NCBI GenBank assembly: GCA_964023275.1
Contig: OZ029914.1
Location: 31,069,351 to 31,133,350 of the forward strand
Length of the DNA stretch: 64,000 nucleotides
Source: Norana najaformis
Lineage: Eukaryota; Annelida; Clitellata; Crassiclitellata; Hormogastridae
Reading direction: 5' to 3'
The translations under genes and the position numbers were made by a program. The notes beneath the pieces are model-generated. The model was not told the DNA's origin. It saw only the letters and a program-made list of their open reading frames with translations, and ran no database searches. Each line of letters begins with the position of its first letter. Positions within the stretch are counted from its first letter, which is position 1. Positions 1 to 11,608 of this stretch are shown here, one piece after another.

Positions 1-707
1 GGATAATAGGCAGAAATGCGTTAGCCATTTACCTTCCAAATTAGCAGACGAGCTAAGGACAGAAAATTATATAAGCGTTGGGAAAGGTAATTTGAGAGTC
101 TTGTCTGAGCTAAACTTTCGGAGTGAATGAGACCCGACAGAACACGGACGTTGACGACTGTGGACGTTCTTTGCTTTCTTACATTGTGAGTATTCCGTTC
201 TTTATATTAAATCTCGTAGCAAGCAGTGCTCCGTTCTTTCTTATTAGTTCCCCTGGCTAGGCCATACATATATGAACATTAATTTCGCACGCTTTTAGGA
301 ACCTCACGATGTTGTGATCTAACGGGTTGAAACATGTTCTGTTGCATTGAAGATATTAAAGTGGGCGACTTGTAGAGTGAACACTAGTGGATTCCAGTGT
401 GTGGACAAACCGACCTTGGCCCCACCTTAGCACCCCGATGTCTTCACGGCCTGACTCTTCAGATTCTGTCCTGACACCGAAACCAACCCAACCACTTGAC
501 CTTTGCTAATTGAATTGATATAGCGCCAGTAAATAAGTTGGTCTGCTTGACTCAGCTTTTGTGTTGCATTGAGATATTTGGAGATTTACATTGCATTACA
601 TTTGATATCTGACTTGGGGTTGGCTGCCCATATCATCCGACTTACTGGCAGATCTACTGGTGGAATAAATAATCGATTACTTATATGTGTGTTGTCTCGC
701 TGTGTAG
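1..707. other. Left edge, probable intron or 5' region of gene 1
   Basis: No confident exon was found here. Positions about 490-575 look like a diverged copy of dispersed repeat A (GCGCCAGTAAATAAG...). A short open stretch starting ATG at 438 was not kept because no splice donor fits it. Confidence 0.4.
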
Positions 708-842
708 GGAACTCTCCTCCCATGTCGCGAGTCGGGGCTCATGAAACGATTATGACGATCTTCAGTCCATTCGTGGCGATGCTCTGCGTTCTGATCTCGA
801 TTCTTGGCATCCTGCTCTTAGTTGGAGTAGTCACGGAATCGG
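708..842 (+). CDS. Gene 1 exon with membrane segment 1
   Basis: Acceptor CTCGCTGTGTAG precedes the exon and donor GGAATCGG/GTGAGAG follows it. It encodes GNSPPMSRVGAHETIM followed by a strongly hydrophobic stretch (FVAMLCVLISILGILLLVGV), read as a membrane span. It starts with two bases of a split codon, so at least one upstream exon exists. It ends with one base, which matches the next exon. Confidence 0.7.
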
Positions 843-2800
843 GTGAGAGCTGGGACTTCGGCTGCTAAATAGAACCCTGCTCTTCATATGCAAGCACGTT
901 AGCCTTGATAGGCAGACCATGTAACATATGCAGCTGGATTTTGTAACAGGGGAACTCTAATTGGCGGGACCAGCTTGGTACCTCCAGACTTTTCCCTTTG
1001 ACACCCAATACTGGGCTTTCTGATTATATTGTCATCAAACTGTTTGTGTGTTCACTAAAGTTTGGTTCGATTCAGTGAGTTGAGATTATAGTGATTCATT
1101 GTTATTGGCGCACGAGTTTCGATGTTTCTCCAAAGCATTACCATTGAGTACGCCGTTTGATTCCTGTTGCTCGTTCCGAAAACGACAGTTGTTACTGAGC
1201 TGGGTAACCGTGGAGTAGGCTGAGGGTTTTCGGTTGTTGGCGAGCTGTTAGTTTGTCTGCATTTCGACTGAAAGATTCCACTACACAGAGCTATGTCTCT
1301 CGACTCCTCCATAGGCCTAATTGTTAGAGGCACATGATTCTATTTTTTTTACTACACACAGCTATGTCTCTCGACTCCTCCATAGGCCTAGTTGTTAGAG
1401 GCACATGATTCTATTTTTTACCTAGTTTCCTTTCCAATCAGTGTTTACCATTTACTTTCACTTACCTTTTTCGGGTACCTCGGTTTAACCTTGGTTTCGT
1501 TTACCTTAGTTTTCCGTGTCTTGCTTGTTTCCTGCGAAGGTCCCAAGTGTTATCGGACGGAAGTGGTTCTTCATTCGAGACGTCTTCTCTTCGTCGTCTG
1601 CTACGTGACCTTCAGAGCGACCTACTCCATCGTAGTCACGTTCACTGTCCTCGTTCTACTAATCAGGCACGCCAACAGGTCAGCATCAAGGACTAACAAT
1701 TAACTCAGTTACAAAATTAACTCCGAATAACAAATAAAAAATGGACCTACGGACGGACGGATAAACTCAGAGCGAGTGATTAAAATGACTGCCACCACCA
1801 CCATCATTACCATTACCATTACCACCACCACAACCCCCACCACTACCATCACCACCACAACCACCACTACTACCACCACCACCACAATAACAACCACCGC
1901 AACCACCACCATCACCGTAGTCGTCGTCTTCGTCATTGCTATCATCGTAATGGCCATAGAGAAATTCAGATCATATTGCTGTATGCATGGAGAGTTTCAT
2001 GGCGTCTTTCCAGGGACTCAGTGTCTGTTCTGCGCGAGTTTTCGAGCTTCGTGCGTTCGGTGGAGGTGAACCAGACGCAGCAGCTGGAGAGGATTCAGGC
2101 GTTTGTCTCCAATGAGATTCTGCGACAGAACCGTCTGGCAAATGAAACGAAGAATGCCTGCGAGCAGAAACTCAGCCACCTTCAGAATACACTCGATAAG
2201 GTATTCATAGGAACGCCTCTTTTACTACAGGCGCTAAATAAATCTATGCTTTCTTATCAACCCCTATTTAGGCTGCGTTTGTTTTATTTTGCTTATCTCT
2301 GTCGCCGCTCCAAGCCTAAATACTATGCGTCGTATCCGTCTGACCTTCTGCCTGCTTGACCTGGAAGCTAATCTGACCTTACCTGCCTATTGATTTTGAC
2401 TGAGCGCCTGTGAATAAGCTGGTTCTCGCGACATAGCTTTCTCTGGGCGCTGAAGATATCTCGAGTTAACGATTACGACAACGATTACACTTCTGTGACT
2501 TAATTAGGCATGTATCCGACTTAACTGTTCAATGAAAAAGAATGTTTGACATTTCACCCTATTCGTCGTGGTGTGCAATCGTGTGCTCGTGTTCTAAGAA
2601 CCTAATAAACTAATGCTTTCTATTGGGCTGAAAATCGTAGGTTGTAGCAAACAGTTAGGGCCTAGGCCCTACGTATTGAACTGACTATTCATAATCCTTC
2701 GGACGAAGGTGGAAAAGGCGAGTCATTTGCACGAGTCAAAAAGTTTCAATCGCCGAGAGGACATTTAACTAATTCGGGCATGTCAGAGAGAGAGAGAGAT

Positions 2801-2860
<60 letters not shown>

Positions 2861-2930
2861 TAGAGAGAGAGAGAAAGAGAGAGAGAGAGAGCGATAGAGA
2901 GAGAGTGATAGAGAGAGAGATATAGATAGA

Positions 2931-2982
<52 letters not shown>

Positions 2983-5847
2983 GAGTGTGTGTGAAAAATG
3001 CAGCGAGAGAGAGACGGACAGATTGAGACAGAAAGACAGACGTAGAGAGACAGAAAGTGTGAATGCGAAAAAGAGGATTAGCGAGACAGACAGAAGGACA
3101 GGTGAACAAAAGATGTTAACTGGAAAATCATGCGTGTATGTATGTGTGTGTCGGTGTGTGGGTGTTAGCCGCTCCTGCCGCGATTCTCCACCAAGGAAAA
3201 TTGTTCACAGCGGAGTCGTTTCCCGATGTTCTTCCCTATTATTGGCAGAAGGGAGATACTCTCAGCGAGTGGATTTCCTAGGCGCTTGTGTATTAAATTT
3301 TGTCAGCCACGGGGTTCCTTCTGACGGGTTAATACACTCATTAGCTAGTGACCCGTGTGGCAGTGCATCGTGTCTCCTCTGGTTATGGCTCACGATGCAT
3401 GCTCTATGTTTGTTTCTGCAGATAAAACAGGATCTTAAGGAGCACAGTCACGACGATAGGATCGTCAGCCAGGTGGCGCTACAATACACCAAACTTATGA
3501 TCCTCAACCTGACAACTAATATAATTAAGTTCAAGTTGGTATTGCTAAACTGTAATGATCACGTTTACGGTGACGATGACGATAATAGTCCTTGAGTTTG
3601 TTGATACAAAATGATGATAATCTTGTTCATAACTAATGTTGCTCTTCTGTTTCTAAATTACTCATCATTTCTTCGAATTACTTACCCCCCAAAATCTGGG
3701 TCTCGGAGATCTCGATTGATTCTGTCCAATGGATTGTCATTCAGGAATGCGACGACCGATTGATTGCGAGAAGGGCTCTATAGAAGTTTCCAGATAAGCT
3801 TAGATCAGATGTGCATGAACTTCAAATGCTCAATCATCGTAAATCTAGTAATGTAAACCATACATATATAGTATATGTTATGCATTAATGTGAAAGTCAG
3901 TGAGGTCATGAATATTAAGTATGAGGTCATGACGATCTATCATTTAGTAGCACCATAGTATCCACCATCAAAAGGAGTGTATAGAATCTGTGACGAGGGC
4001 TTAAGCTGGAACATTCCTCCACAGTGGATACAGTTAACCGAGAGAATTGCACATTCGCTCGTCTCTTGTTGTGTTGTTTGTCAAAAGGCAGGACTTTGCT
4101 GCTTATGCGAATAAGTCGCTTGATCGTCTGCTGAGGAGCATGCGACAGACGTCGACGGCGATTGAGAACAACAAGTGGTTGGCCGGTGCCCGACTCATCT
4201 ACGACGCCGTCCGGTCAAAGAGATCCGCCCAGGGTAGAGACACGAAGTCATTCGCCGACTGGGCAGCAATCAGACACGAAGTCGACAAACTCAGTCTAGG
4301 TTCGATCGATCAACAGTCATCTTCATCATCGTCATCGCTTCAGCATCATCATTATCATCATCATCATCACCGCTGCCGCCGCCGCCATAGTCATCACAAT
4401 CATAACCATCATCAACATCATCGTCATCGCTATTTGGCATCGTCATCCGTGTTGTCGTATTAGCCGTTATTATCATAATCATCTTTGGCATCTGTATCCT
4501 CTTTTTGTTACCATATTTGTCGTCATAATCATTAGGACCATGGTTGGATTTGTCGGGGGTTTCGTGGGTCCGGTCTCCCTAAATTCAGTCCCACTGATTG
4601 TCCTTCTGCTCACGCACCACAGCGAAAAATAAACGGCGAGTTGCAAGCAGCTGATGGAAAACTACCAAAACGTTTTTTGGGTTATTGTTTTGTTTTGCTG
4701 AGTTCCGTATAAAAGTCAAGCACCCCAGGATTGATTAATCGCTGAAAAGCTCAGGCCGGGTTTCAGGCTTCAACCCCCTTGTAAACTCCAGTCGTTTATG
4801 CGCACATTACCCTGCGAAAGCAACTTTTCAATATAAAAATGTTAAAACTACGTTATAAAATTGCTGCTAACTGGAGGTACTACAATCGGAATTTCTTTGA
4901 CCCCCTTGAGCCGCGGGCGTTTGGCGCCCTTCAACCTAATGTGACTTCACATCCCAAATATCGACCGTGGTCAATTCCAACCTCTGTTATGACCATCTTT
5001 GTCGTCGCAATCACTGTATCGCTGACCGTCAGAATACATGCTGCTTTACTTTGATCCTTAGATCTGTCTTTGAGGGACTTTCCGATGCCAAACCTCACGG
5101 AGTTTCTCAACCTTGACCTTCCGAAGGCGGTGGAACGCGATAATTCTACCACACCAGAGGAGGTCGTACTACCACGCAACCAGTGGTACTACCAGTACGA
5201 GCGTAAGCCAGTCTCGAGCGTCTGGGCGTCGAGGGCAAGATCGGAGTATGACCTGAAGGTCAAGGTCACAGAAATCATGAGCTGGACGACTCTGATGGCA
5301 ATCGTTGTGTTGATCGACGTAGTTTGGTTCGTCCATCGAATGGCGAGGACTTACTCGACGGCCAAGACTCTTCTCTATGGTCACCCGACCTACTTAGAAT
5401 GTCATCAGGTGGCAGGTCAGGTCAACTGATCATACAACTTCAGTTTGGGAACCTTTGGTCTGTTCGTTTGGATAATTATTCGGTCGTTTTGTTTATAAAT
5501 TTTATTTAGGCCTATTAGCGCCTCCAGTGCAATGATTCTGCGCGCTAATTCAGCCAAAATGTCCCTTCTGGGGAAAATTAGCGTGTTGCTCCCTGTTAAC
5601 TAAGTACTGGCCATGAAAACATTTGCCAGAAACTGTTCCGATTTTGAGAAGGTTCAGCGGCAGCTACTACAACTTTGAAGCAACTGCTTAACAGTTGAAT
5701 TTCATCCGGTTGGATTATTAAATTGCTGAATATACAGTACAGTCTGTGGATGGCCTGCTCTTGCCTGTCCTCTGTATGAACTATATGCGCTGAATCAGCG
5801 CAGAGTATGCATATATATATATATATATAATTCTGTCATTCATCTGT

Positions 5848-5881
<34 letters not shown>

Positions 5882-8800
5882 GTATGTATGAACTATGAAG
5901 ACACGATACAGCACTCCCTAAACAGTACATCACGATTCAGCTCGATTTCGGCCGACACAGCTTGACCACGGACTCGTCTAAGGCTGTTTTTCTATAAAAT
6001 CTGTATTCTGATCGGTTGTTCGTTAACCTATGCATTTGTTTATTCTTTCTCTCGTTCAGTCGTTCCTGCTTCTGTCATTCATCTGTTCATTCATTATTCA
6101 TTCACCTCTTCAATCAGTTTGCCCCTCGGCTAGTCGGTCAATTAACTAGCCTGGATTCCAGTGGCGGTCAGCAGAATCTGAATCACGGAAGCAGTAGTCT
6201 GAGAGGCAGAGCATAAGATGGGTAGGAGTGAGAGGCATGATGTTGCGCCGTTGCTCCGCAGTTGCATTTCAGAATGTCTTGGTTTTCTGGTCAACAGACG
6301 GGTCCTTACGTAGACTGGCATCTCTTGGTTCACAGTCGTCGCGATGTCTACAATTCGTCAAGGACCTCAACTTCCGGGTAAGTCGTAGCTATCTGCAGCA
6401 GCTATCGAAACGATCGAAGCTTAGTTTAGTCATAGGCCTTCCTTCATAGGATAGGTTAATCATAAGATAGGTCAGTCATATAGGATAGTTTAATCATAGG
6501 ATAGGTTAATCATAGGCCTCCACTCATTAATAATTATAATTTATCAACGACGCAATGATCGAGTCAGGTTTGGTCTGGAGTCGAAATCCAGAGGTGTGGT
6601 AAGTGAACACACAGACGCTCATGAAGTCTGGACCTAGACAGCTACTTTCACTGGACCAACAGCTGATAGCCCGTTGCTAGTATTGGCAAAGTGTGGGCTA
6701 GCTATTGGCCGAAAAACATAGCTGTCAGGAGTCTATAATGACTTTTAGAGAAGAGAAAAAATAGAATTTAAAGTTTTATTTGTCGTTTGAGCTTGAAGGT
6801 CTGATGAGAAATGAGAAGAATGTGGTATGTGGTATGGAAACTTGCCAATTAAAGGGTTTAAAACAGGCGGCCAAAGATTATCGGCCAAAGCAGTTGGGTC
6901 AGTTAGTGACTGACCGACCAACCGACTGTGTAATAAACCCCAGATAATTAATTAACGGCAGCTGATTGTGTTAATTATTGTTGCAGATAATGAGGACGGA
7001 CTTTGTTCCGAAGGCTGTTGCTTCAGTGACCGTCTGTTGCGGCGTCTACGTTGTTCTGATCGTCTTCGATCGACTGCTCACGATGCGAACTCTAGCTTCC
7101 GTCGGATATTTTGACGCGCTGGTAAGTCACGGTTTCTCAGAGTTCAGGACCCTGGAGGGTATCAGGCTTTAACCCCCTAGATAACTCCAGTCATTTATGC
7201 AACATTACCCTTGCAAAGACAACTTTTCAATATAATTTTTTTAAAGATGTGTTCTAAAATTGCTGGAAACTGGAGCTACTACAATCGGAATTTTTCGACA
7301 CCCCTTCAAAAAGGCCGTTTCTGATTTAGCAGACTCTGGGTCCACTCTTATACAAATATATGGGTTCGGTCACAACTTGCAAGGCCACGCGGACCCATAG
7401 ATTCAGTGGCGTACCTGGGTGGAAGGTCCTGAGGTTCGGACCCTCTGTTGTCAAGACCATGAATCCTGGGCTTCATGTAGATCCGAACAGATTGTTTAGG
7501 CGTACTCCCTGTCGACGATACGAGTGTCATACAATAAAGAGTATTTTCTAGGTCGATTTCACGTATTGGCTACTTGGCCTATTTGTTTCCAGCAAAAGGT
7601 GTTTTTGCTTCCGAGGCTCCGCCCCGGAACTCGCTGGGGGAATTGACGACGTTAGGTGGGTCTCGCCATCGGCGCTCGCTCTCTAAGACCCCTCAGTTTT
7701 ATCCAGGTACTGGGCCTCCTGGCTAGAAAAAGTCGTACAAATATGTTGCCTAAATGTTCTCAACTCCACATTACTGTAAATGCTTCAAACTGCGTTGGCT
7801 TCCCGAGCTCCGCCTCGGACCCCGCTGGAGGAGCTTACGACGCTCTCAGACCCGTAGTCGTTAGGGAGCATATAATCCCTGACACCTTCAATTTTCCCCC
7901 ATTGTCCAAATTAGTGGTGTTTTTGCCCTCGGTAAATCCAACACTGGATATATGGATAGTGGTTGGGGTTATATTAGACTGAGTAAAGTCAACTGGATTA
8001 GTATAATTTACAAATGATGGTAGAAATTGCTAGGTAGGTAATATGTTTACAGAGGGTTACACGCTGCACGACTTTAACTGGACAAGATTAGATAAGACTG
8101 GAGAGCATTTTGTTTCAGATGGCACCCGTTGAGACGAGCTACCAGTTAGCTGTGACTCGCATTCGAACGAACGCCTATCGCATCCGTAAGTTCGAGTATC
8201 CCTTCTACGAGGAACTGGCCAACCTGAGGACGAAGCGATACCAGTTGATGGCCGAGATGTACGCCGAGATTCAGAGAAGCACCAGCTTCCTCCGCAGCTC
8301 CGAGTTCTGCGCCTGGAAGAGGCTGCTGGCTCCGGAGGAACCGTGCCACTGTCCCACGATCAGCGTCGAAAAACTCAAGTTCGACGGATGTGAACTGCCA
8401 CCCGTGTTACCACAGATTCACCAAAGGTATTGCCTACACCATACATGCATTAGCATAACAAATAGCATGGCATAACATAGCATAGACACAGCATAACAAA
8501 TCACATAAGATATTTAGGCTAGCACAGAGAAAAGGCTTTTGTGAGGTACTTAAAATGCGCTATATTAAGTGTCTAGATACTTACATAAATAATAAATCAT
8601 ATAATATAAATACTAACGAAATATAACAAATCATAAAACATAAAAATGACAAAACATAACAAATCACTTGGCATAACATACAAAACATGGGTTTCAAGGT
8701 CGTTCAGGAGACTTTTCATCTGTGTTAGCGCTACCGTACCTTCTACAATTCAGTAATTCATTTCTCTTAATCTCCTCTTAAAAGCTCTGGTTGTATCCAC

Positions 8801-9507
8801 TAAGACATTGCTACCATCCACTTGCACCAAAGAACCAAAGATCACAGCAATATGTACCAGCAATAATTGGCCTATCGAATTAAAGGAGGCAATCCTAAAT
8901 AATAAGGCCATTGTCTTAGCTCCTCCTAAAGGAGGTAAGATATTGGAGACAGACAGACAGACAGACGATTTCTTATTTTCATATTTCAGTGTAAGGCACG
9001 ACTTTTCAAACTTCCGTGAACTGCTCAGTCAATCGATTGCTCCCTACATCAACGCCAGCCGCCATCTTGTTGCTGACTCCTGCCACCTGGTGGTCGTTTT
9101 TCTCGGCGTCGTAGTTCTAACCGACCTCCTCGATACAGTCATGTGGACCTATTTGCAAAGGTAAACCGCAGTTACTCAACGCAAACTGTGTCCCAAACAG
9201 CCCACACTTTCACTGGCCCACATTCTACCACTGTTGGGCAAATATGGGCCCGTCGAACGTGGCTTTCACGATTGGTATTAAATAGATTGTATAAGAATTG
9301 TCATTTATTTACTCTCTGTCACGGTAGATATTAAACGGAATGTTAGCCTAATGTCTGTCTTGTGCATCTGCCTGTCCCCTTCTGCGTAAACAGAATACTT
9401 TAAAAATACTAAAAATTATTTTTAACTGCAGGTTTAACATTCTGAGACTGAAGCCACTCATAGAGGTCGACCCATATCCTACGAGTGCTGAAGCTGGACT
9501 TACGTAA
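708..9507 (+). CDS. Gene 1: five-span membrane protein (3' part, 11 exons)
   Basis: Spliced coding region read as exons 708-842, 1540-1678, 2014-2200, 3422-3538, 4092-4299, 5062-5408, 6273-6377, 6987-7121, 8119-8426, 8990-9160 and 9432-9507. Every junction has AG/GT borders and all ten joins keep one open frame, which is strong evidence for a real gene. About 641 codons are visible and the 5' end lies outside the window or was not found. Predicted membrane segments lie in exons 1, 2, 6, 8 and 10. Between segments 2 and 3, and between 4 and 5, are predicted outside loops with helical, charged sequence. The protein aligns with gene 2 on the opposite strand. Family not recognised; a prominin-like topology is possible but unproven. 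Confidence 0.8.
1280..1419 (+). repeat. 70-bp tandem duplication
   Basis: Two nearly identical adjacent copies (1280-1350 and 1351-1419) contain CTATGTCTCTCGACTCCTCC and end in a T run. It lies in the gene 1 intron just before the segment 2 exon. The near identity points to a recent duplication. Confidence 0.85.
1540..1678 (+). CDS. Gene 1 exon with membrane segment 2
   Basis: Acceptor TTTCCTGCGAAG and donor CCAACAG/GTCAGC. A basic, Cys-containing short segment (GPKCYRTEVVLHSRR) leads into a hydrophobic span ending VVTFTVLVLLIRH. The motif TFRATYSIVVTFTV matches TFWAIYSLGFTFTV in gene 2, the best single anchor for the paralogy. Confidence 0.75.
1788..1915 (+). repeat. CCA/ACC microsatellite
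   Basis: Imperfect run of CCA, CAT and ACC triplets. It gives long Thr or Val-only open frames on both strands, which are not genes. Confidence 0.9.
2014..2200 (+). CDS. Gene 1 exon, first outside loop, coiled-coil-like
   Basis: Acceptor GGCGTCTTTCCAG, donor GATAAG/GTATTC. It encodes a polar helical sequence (VNQTQQLERIQAFVSNEIL, then a single Cys in NACEQKLSHLQN). Two NxT sequons (NQT and NET) agree with an extracellular loop. It corresponds to the loop after segment 2 in gene 2, which also carries one Cys near MQKACSNYI. Confidence 0.75.
2387..2480 (+). repeat. Dispersed repeat A, copy
   Basis: About 95 bp with GACTGAGCGCCTGTGAATAA, then GGGCGCTGAAGATATCTCG and GATTACGA. Related copies lie at 490-575, 32955-33060 and 43880-43960 on the plus strand and at 62676-62790 on the minus strand. 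Confidence 0.75.
2780..3110 (+). repeat. GA / GATA / GACA microsatellite
   Basis: A GA run grades into GATA and then GACA repeats in the intron between gene 1 exons 3 and 4. The Ser/Leu-rich reading on the minus strand is a repeat artefact. Confidence 0.95.
3422..3538 (+). CDS. Gene 1 exon, first outside loop
   Basis: Acceptor TGTTTGTTTCTGCAG is strong. It encodes IKQDLKEHSHDDRIVSQVAL and a following helical stretch. The donor is chosen as TTG/GTATTG because it keeps phase 0 to the next exon. The donor is weak, so the 3' edge could differ. Confidence 0.55.
4092..4299 (+). CDS. Gene 1 exon, end of first outside loop
   Basis: Acceptor GTCAAAAGGCAG, donor GTCTAG/GTTCG. It encodes DFAAYANKSLDRLLRSMRQ, then WLAGARLIYDAV and a charged tail ADWAAIRHEVDKL. 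This aligns with the loop end in gene 2 (YRKYLQSVLYSDWF and FGAFLEIEEVEEM). A CAT-rich microsatellite follows directly in the intron. Confidence 0.75.
4310..4500 (+). repeat. CAT-rich microsatellite
   Basis: Imperfect CAT/CGC triplet tract starting about 10 bases after the exon donor at 4300. It extends the frame with a His-rich tail that is almost certainly intronic. Confidence 0.8.
4745..4925 (+). repeat. Intron repeat pair, copy 1
   Basis: About 175 bp that recur at 7150-7330 with moderate divergence. Shared words are CAACTTTTCAATATAA and CTACAATCGGAATTT. Both copies are in the same orientation in different introns of gene 1, so this is a dispersed element of unknown type. Confidence 0.7.
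5062..5408 (+). CDS. Gene 1 exon with membrane segment 3
   Basis: Acceptor TTTGATCCTTAG, donor TCATCAG/GTGGCA. It starts with a Pro/Asp-rich outside segment (FPMPNLTEFLNLDLPKAVER) with sequons NLT and NST. A span (WTTLMAIVVLIDVVWFVH) follows, then a basic inside segment ending HPTYLECHQ. This matches the order of gene 2 around its third span. Confidence 0.8.
5812..5890 (+). repeat. TA / CA microsatellite
   Basis: An AT run, a short unique spacer, then CA repeats and a second AT run. Intronic. Confidence 0.9.
6273..6377 (+). CDS. Gene 1 exon, inside loop
   Basis: Acceptor GTTGCATTTCAG, donor CTTCCGG/GTAAGTC (near consensus). The phase-0 reading (NVLVFWSTDGSLRRLASLGS...) joins both neighbours without a stop. 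A second frame is also open in this short exon, so the reading rests on phase alone. Confidence 0.55.
6425..6530 (+). repeat. Short tandem repeat with AGGATAGGTTAATCAT unit
   Basis: Several imperfect units of about 20 bp (ATAGGATAGGTTAATCATA) follow the exon at 6273-6377. Confidence 0.65.
6987..7121 (+). CDS. Gene 1 exon with membrane segment 4
   Basis: Acceptor TTATTGTTGCAG, donor GCGCTG/GTAAGTC. It encodes IMRTDFVPKAVASV, a span (VCCGVYVVLIVFDRLL) and the start of the second outside loop (SVGYFDAL). It corresponds to the span LIIMGILLLGCYVVIKS in gene 2. Confidence 0.75.
7150..7330 (+). repeat. Intron repeat pair, copy 2
   Basis: Second copy of the element at 4745-4925. It starts near ATCAGGCTTTAACCCCCT about 30 bases after the exon at 6987-7121. 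Confidence 0.7.
7395..7870 (+). repeat. Repeat-derived intron block
   Basis: Starts with CAGTGGCGTACCTGG, a terminus type common in cut-and-paste elements. It also contains two similar GC-rich words (CCGAGGCTCCGCCCCGGA near 7610 and CCGAGCTCCGCCTCGGAC near 7803). No coding capacity is visible; I read it as transposon debris. Confidence 0.45.
8119..8426 (+). CDS. Gene 1 exon, second outside loop
   Basis: Acceptor TTTTGTTTCAG, donor CACCAAAG/GTATTG. It encodes a helical basic stretch (TRIRTNAYRIRKFEYPFYEE) and then a Cys cluster (EFCAWKRLL, PCHC, FDGCELPPVLPQIH). The last block matches gene 2 (CDINIELPQLEFPILPCNF). GC content is visibly higher than in the flanking introns, as expected for coding DNA. 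Confidence 0.85.
8450..8695 (+). repeat. A-rich AACATAACAAATCA tract
   Basis: Irregular tandem variants of CATAACAAATCA over about 245 bp in the last long intron of gene 1. Confidence 0.7.
8990..9160 (+). CDS. Gene 1 exon with membrane segment 5
   Basis: Acceptor TCATATTTCAG, donor TTGCAAAG/GTAAACC. It encodes VRHDFSNFRELLSQSIAPYI followed by a span (HLVVVFLGVVVLTDLLDTVM). Gene 2 has the equivalent RLGEYETQLKVALTPYL followed by its last span. Confidence 0.85.
9432..9507 (+). CDS. Gene 1 last exon with stop
   Basis: Acceptor TTTTTAACTGCAG. A short cytoplasmic tail (FNILRLKPLIEVDPYPTSAE) ends at TAA 9505-9507. No clear AATAAA was found in the few hundred bases after the stop. Confidence 0.75.
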
Positions 9508-11070
9508 ACCTGAGATGCCAAATGTATGTAGAGGCGATGCTCATCTCGATTTTCTGTGGAGGAAGGGAACACTTCGTTGTTCACGCCGCCCGATCTCCGA
9601 ACAAGCAATATGCTACAGGTTTTCATCGTGTTTTCGCTCAAGGACAGTTTGTCACGATGAACAGTTGAAAGCAAGTTGAATAGGGTCAAAGTGAGTACAA
9701 CAGCTCGTCATAATAGAGAAACTGGAGTGACTGTGTGCATAGCCTACTAGAGCTGCATGGGTCGGAATCCGTTTTTTCTCGATTTTTTCTAAGTAAATGT
9801 AATTGTACACGGTTTTCTATAGCGACCGAATTGGCCTCGACCTGGCTCGGGTGAGGTCCTTCACGACAGCTGCCCGTTTGAATAGGCGCCGCGCCATTCG
9901 AGGTCCCTGTGCATGGACCGTGCTAGTAGGCCCATTGCAATACCGGAAGCGGTGTTTGTTTTCTATAGAAAAGTACAATACGGATACAGCAGACCTATTT
10001 ATGCTTCAAGTTTATAGTCCGAGTATTGTGCGGTGTACACTTTGCAACTGTATTGTATGCAGTGCTGTTTCACTGTAACAAAGTTGTGTGTTATAAATTA
10101 AAATTGTGTTTAATGTGTTCAACTGTGTTATCAGTTCTTAATTAATATGTCTGATATACGGAATGAAGCAATCTATTGAAGCGTCATCCTTAACGGTACT
10201 TTTCTGTTCTAATGGCTTCTATAGCGCTGTTATCATAATACCAAAGGCAGGCGATAGCCGCTTAAAGCGAAGTCGTAATCAGACTGTAATTCGTTGGAGA
10301 AGCCATATCGAACCCAAATCCGGTAGGTCTGAGAAATCCAGAAGTTAGGCCACGGTGGGTAAGCAGAAGCAGAGGCGTAGCAATAGATTGTGCAGAATGT
10401 GCAAAGCACAAGGGCCCACGAGGCCAGGGGCCGCCTGGGCCCCAAGGGGCCAAGGCCCGGTTGCTCAATTACAAAAGCAAAATAGCCAAAGTTCAGTTTG
10501 CACAAGGGCCCTCGGAAGTCTACGCCAGTGAGCAAAAGTACAATACGGATGTCCAATTATAGGCAAGGGGTCGTTTTTTAGCGGCGGGACAAAAAGTATC
10601 AGTCAATATAAAAACCTTCCACGCTGTTAAGAAATTCAGGTGAATGAAATATAATACCTCTTCAGGAAAACTAGATTCCCTTTCTCTGAATACCGATATT
10701 TCAATTTTGTCTTCGGTTTTCGGTATTTTTAGGTTTTCCGATACCGACTTCGGTATCGGTTTCAGTTTTTCTGAACATCGCGATATCGTTTTGGTATCAG
10801 GTAAAACCTGCTATGCCTCTTAGAAGCAAATATAATAACTGTGACCAAAGTGCGATGTTTGGCTCCTAGTAGGGAGGCGGAGTCCTCTCAGCAGCCGTCA
10901 GGATGGCCGTTGTTTATGCAAAAGCATGCACATAAAAAGGCAATAAAACCAAGAATCAAGTTTTAAATGAGTAAGTGATTAACAACTTAGCATACTTAGA
11001 AGTGTTGCTATAATGTTTTATTTTAAGTCATAAATCAAATAAAAGGCTTTCAAAAATTAGACTACTTTTG
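9508..11070. other. 3' flank of gene 1, no gene seen
   Basis: AT-rich sequence without a supported exon. A short 3' fragment resembling L2-like tails lies at about 10205-10265 (CTTCTATAGCGCTGTTATCA). A candidate short inverted-repeat element lies at 10367-10532. Confidence 0.5.
10367..10532. mobile_element. Possible short DNA element with GGCGTAG ends
   Basis: Left end CAGAGGCGTAG and right end CTACGCCAGTG are inverted and similar. The inside is GC-rich with self-complementary GGGCC/GGCCC words. About 165 bp and no coding capacity. Target duplications were not established. Confidence 0.4.
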
Positions 11071-11084
11071 GGCTTTGCCCCTTG

Positions 11085-11560
11085 GATACGATGCCGCCAT
11101 CAGGCTCAACGAGGTAAGAGAAGAACTAGAGAAACGGCTGCCGTGTATTGGGCTTTCGGCAGTTGTAGCTGGCGGAAGTGACATATCATCAGGCCAGCTG
11201 GTAGACGGTCAGCTGTCAACCGCGCATCTGCCAAGGCAATTAGGATGTGGAATTTGGCCAAATTTTAAAAAAGGTTTTATCTTTGTCTCCAGCCCCATTG
11301 AATTTTGTTTGTTATTTCTAACTCATCTGTTGGACGCTAATTTTGTGTTTTCGTTACGATAATTAAGCCTCACGTTAACATGTCGTCGGGCACTTCTGTG
11401 CATGAGCATGTGCGGGTTCATGTACCGATAGTGATTATATTTAAGAGGGTTTAATCTCGGGCTAGCTTGGTCCTACTCGGAGACTAAATAGCGTGGTATC
11501 CATTCATACGGGCCGCCGTGATGAAGGATCTCACCCGATGAATTCTCAGGTGTGTATGCC
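11085..11560 (+). repeat. Dispersed repeat B, copy 1
   Basis: About 470 bp matching 29105-29540 in the same orientation. Shared words include AAGGCAATTAGGATGTGGAA, GAATTTTGTTTGTTATT and GATGAAGGATCTCACCCGAT. The closing part is also seen at 32285-32370 and near 46720-46790. It may be the 3' part of a retroelement whose coding part is not here. Confidence 0.75.
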
Positions 11561-11608
11561 CTCCGATCCCTTGTAAATAGGAAATAGCCTGAACTAGAAG
11601 GATATATC

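Noticed and set aside
1709..2069. Val-rich and Thr-rich frames on both strands
   Set aside because: Translation of the CCA microsatellite.
2783..3109. Ser/Leu-rich 108-codon frame on the minus strand
   Set aside because: Translation of the GA microsatellite.
7360..7982. Plus-strand frames of 63 and 108 codons in the gene 1 intron
   Set aside because: They lie in repeat-derived GC-rich words, and the neighbouring exons join in phase without them.
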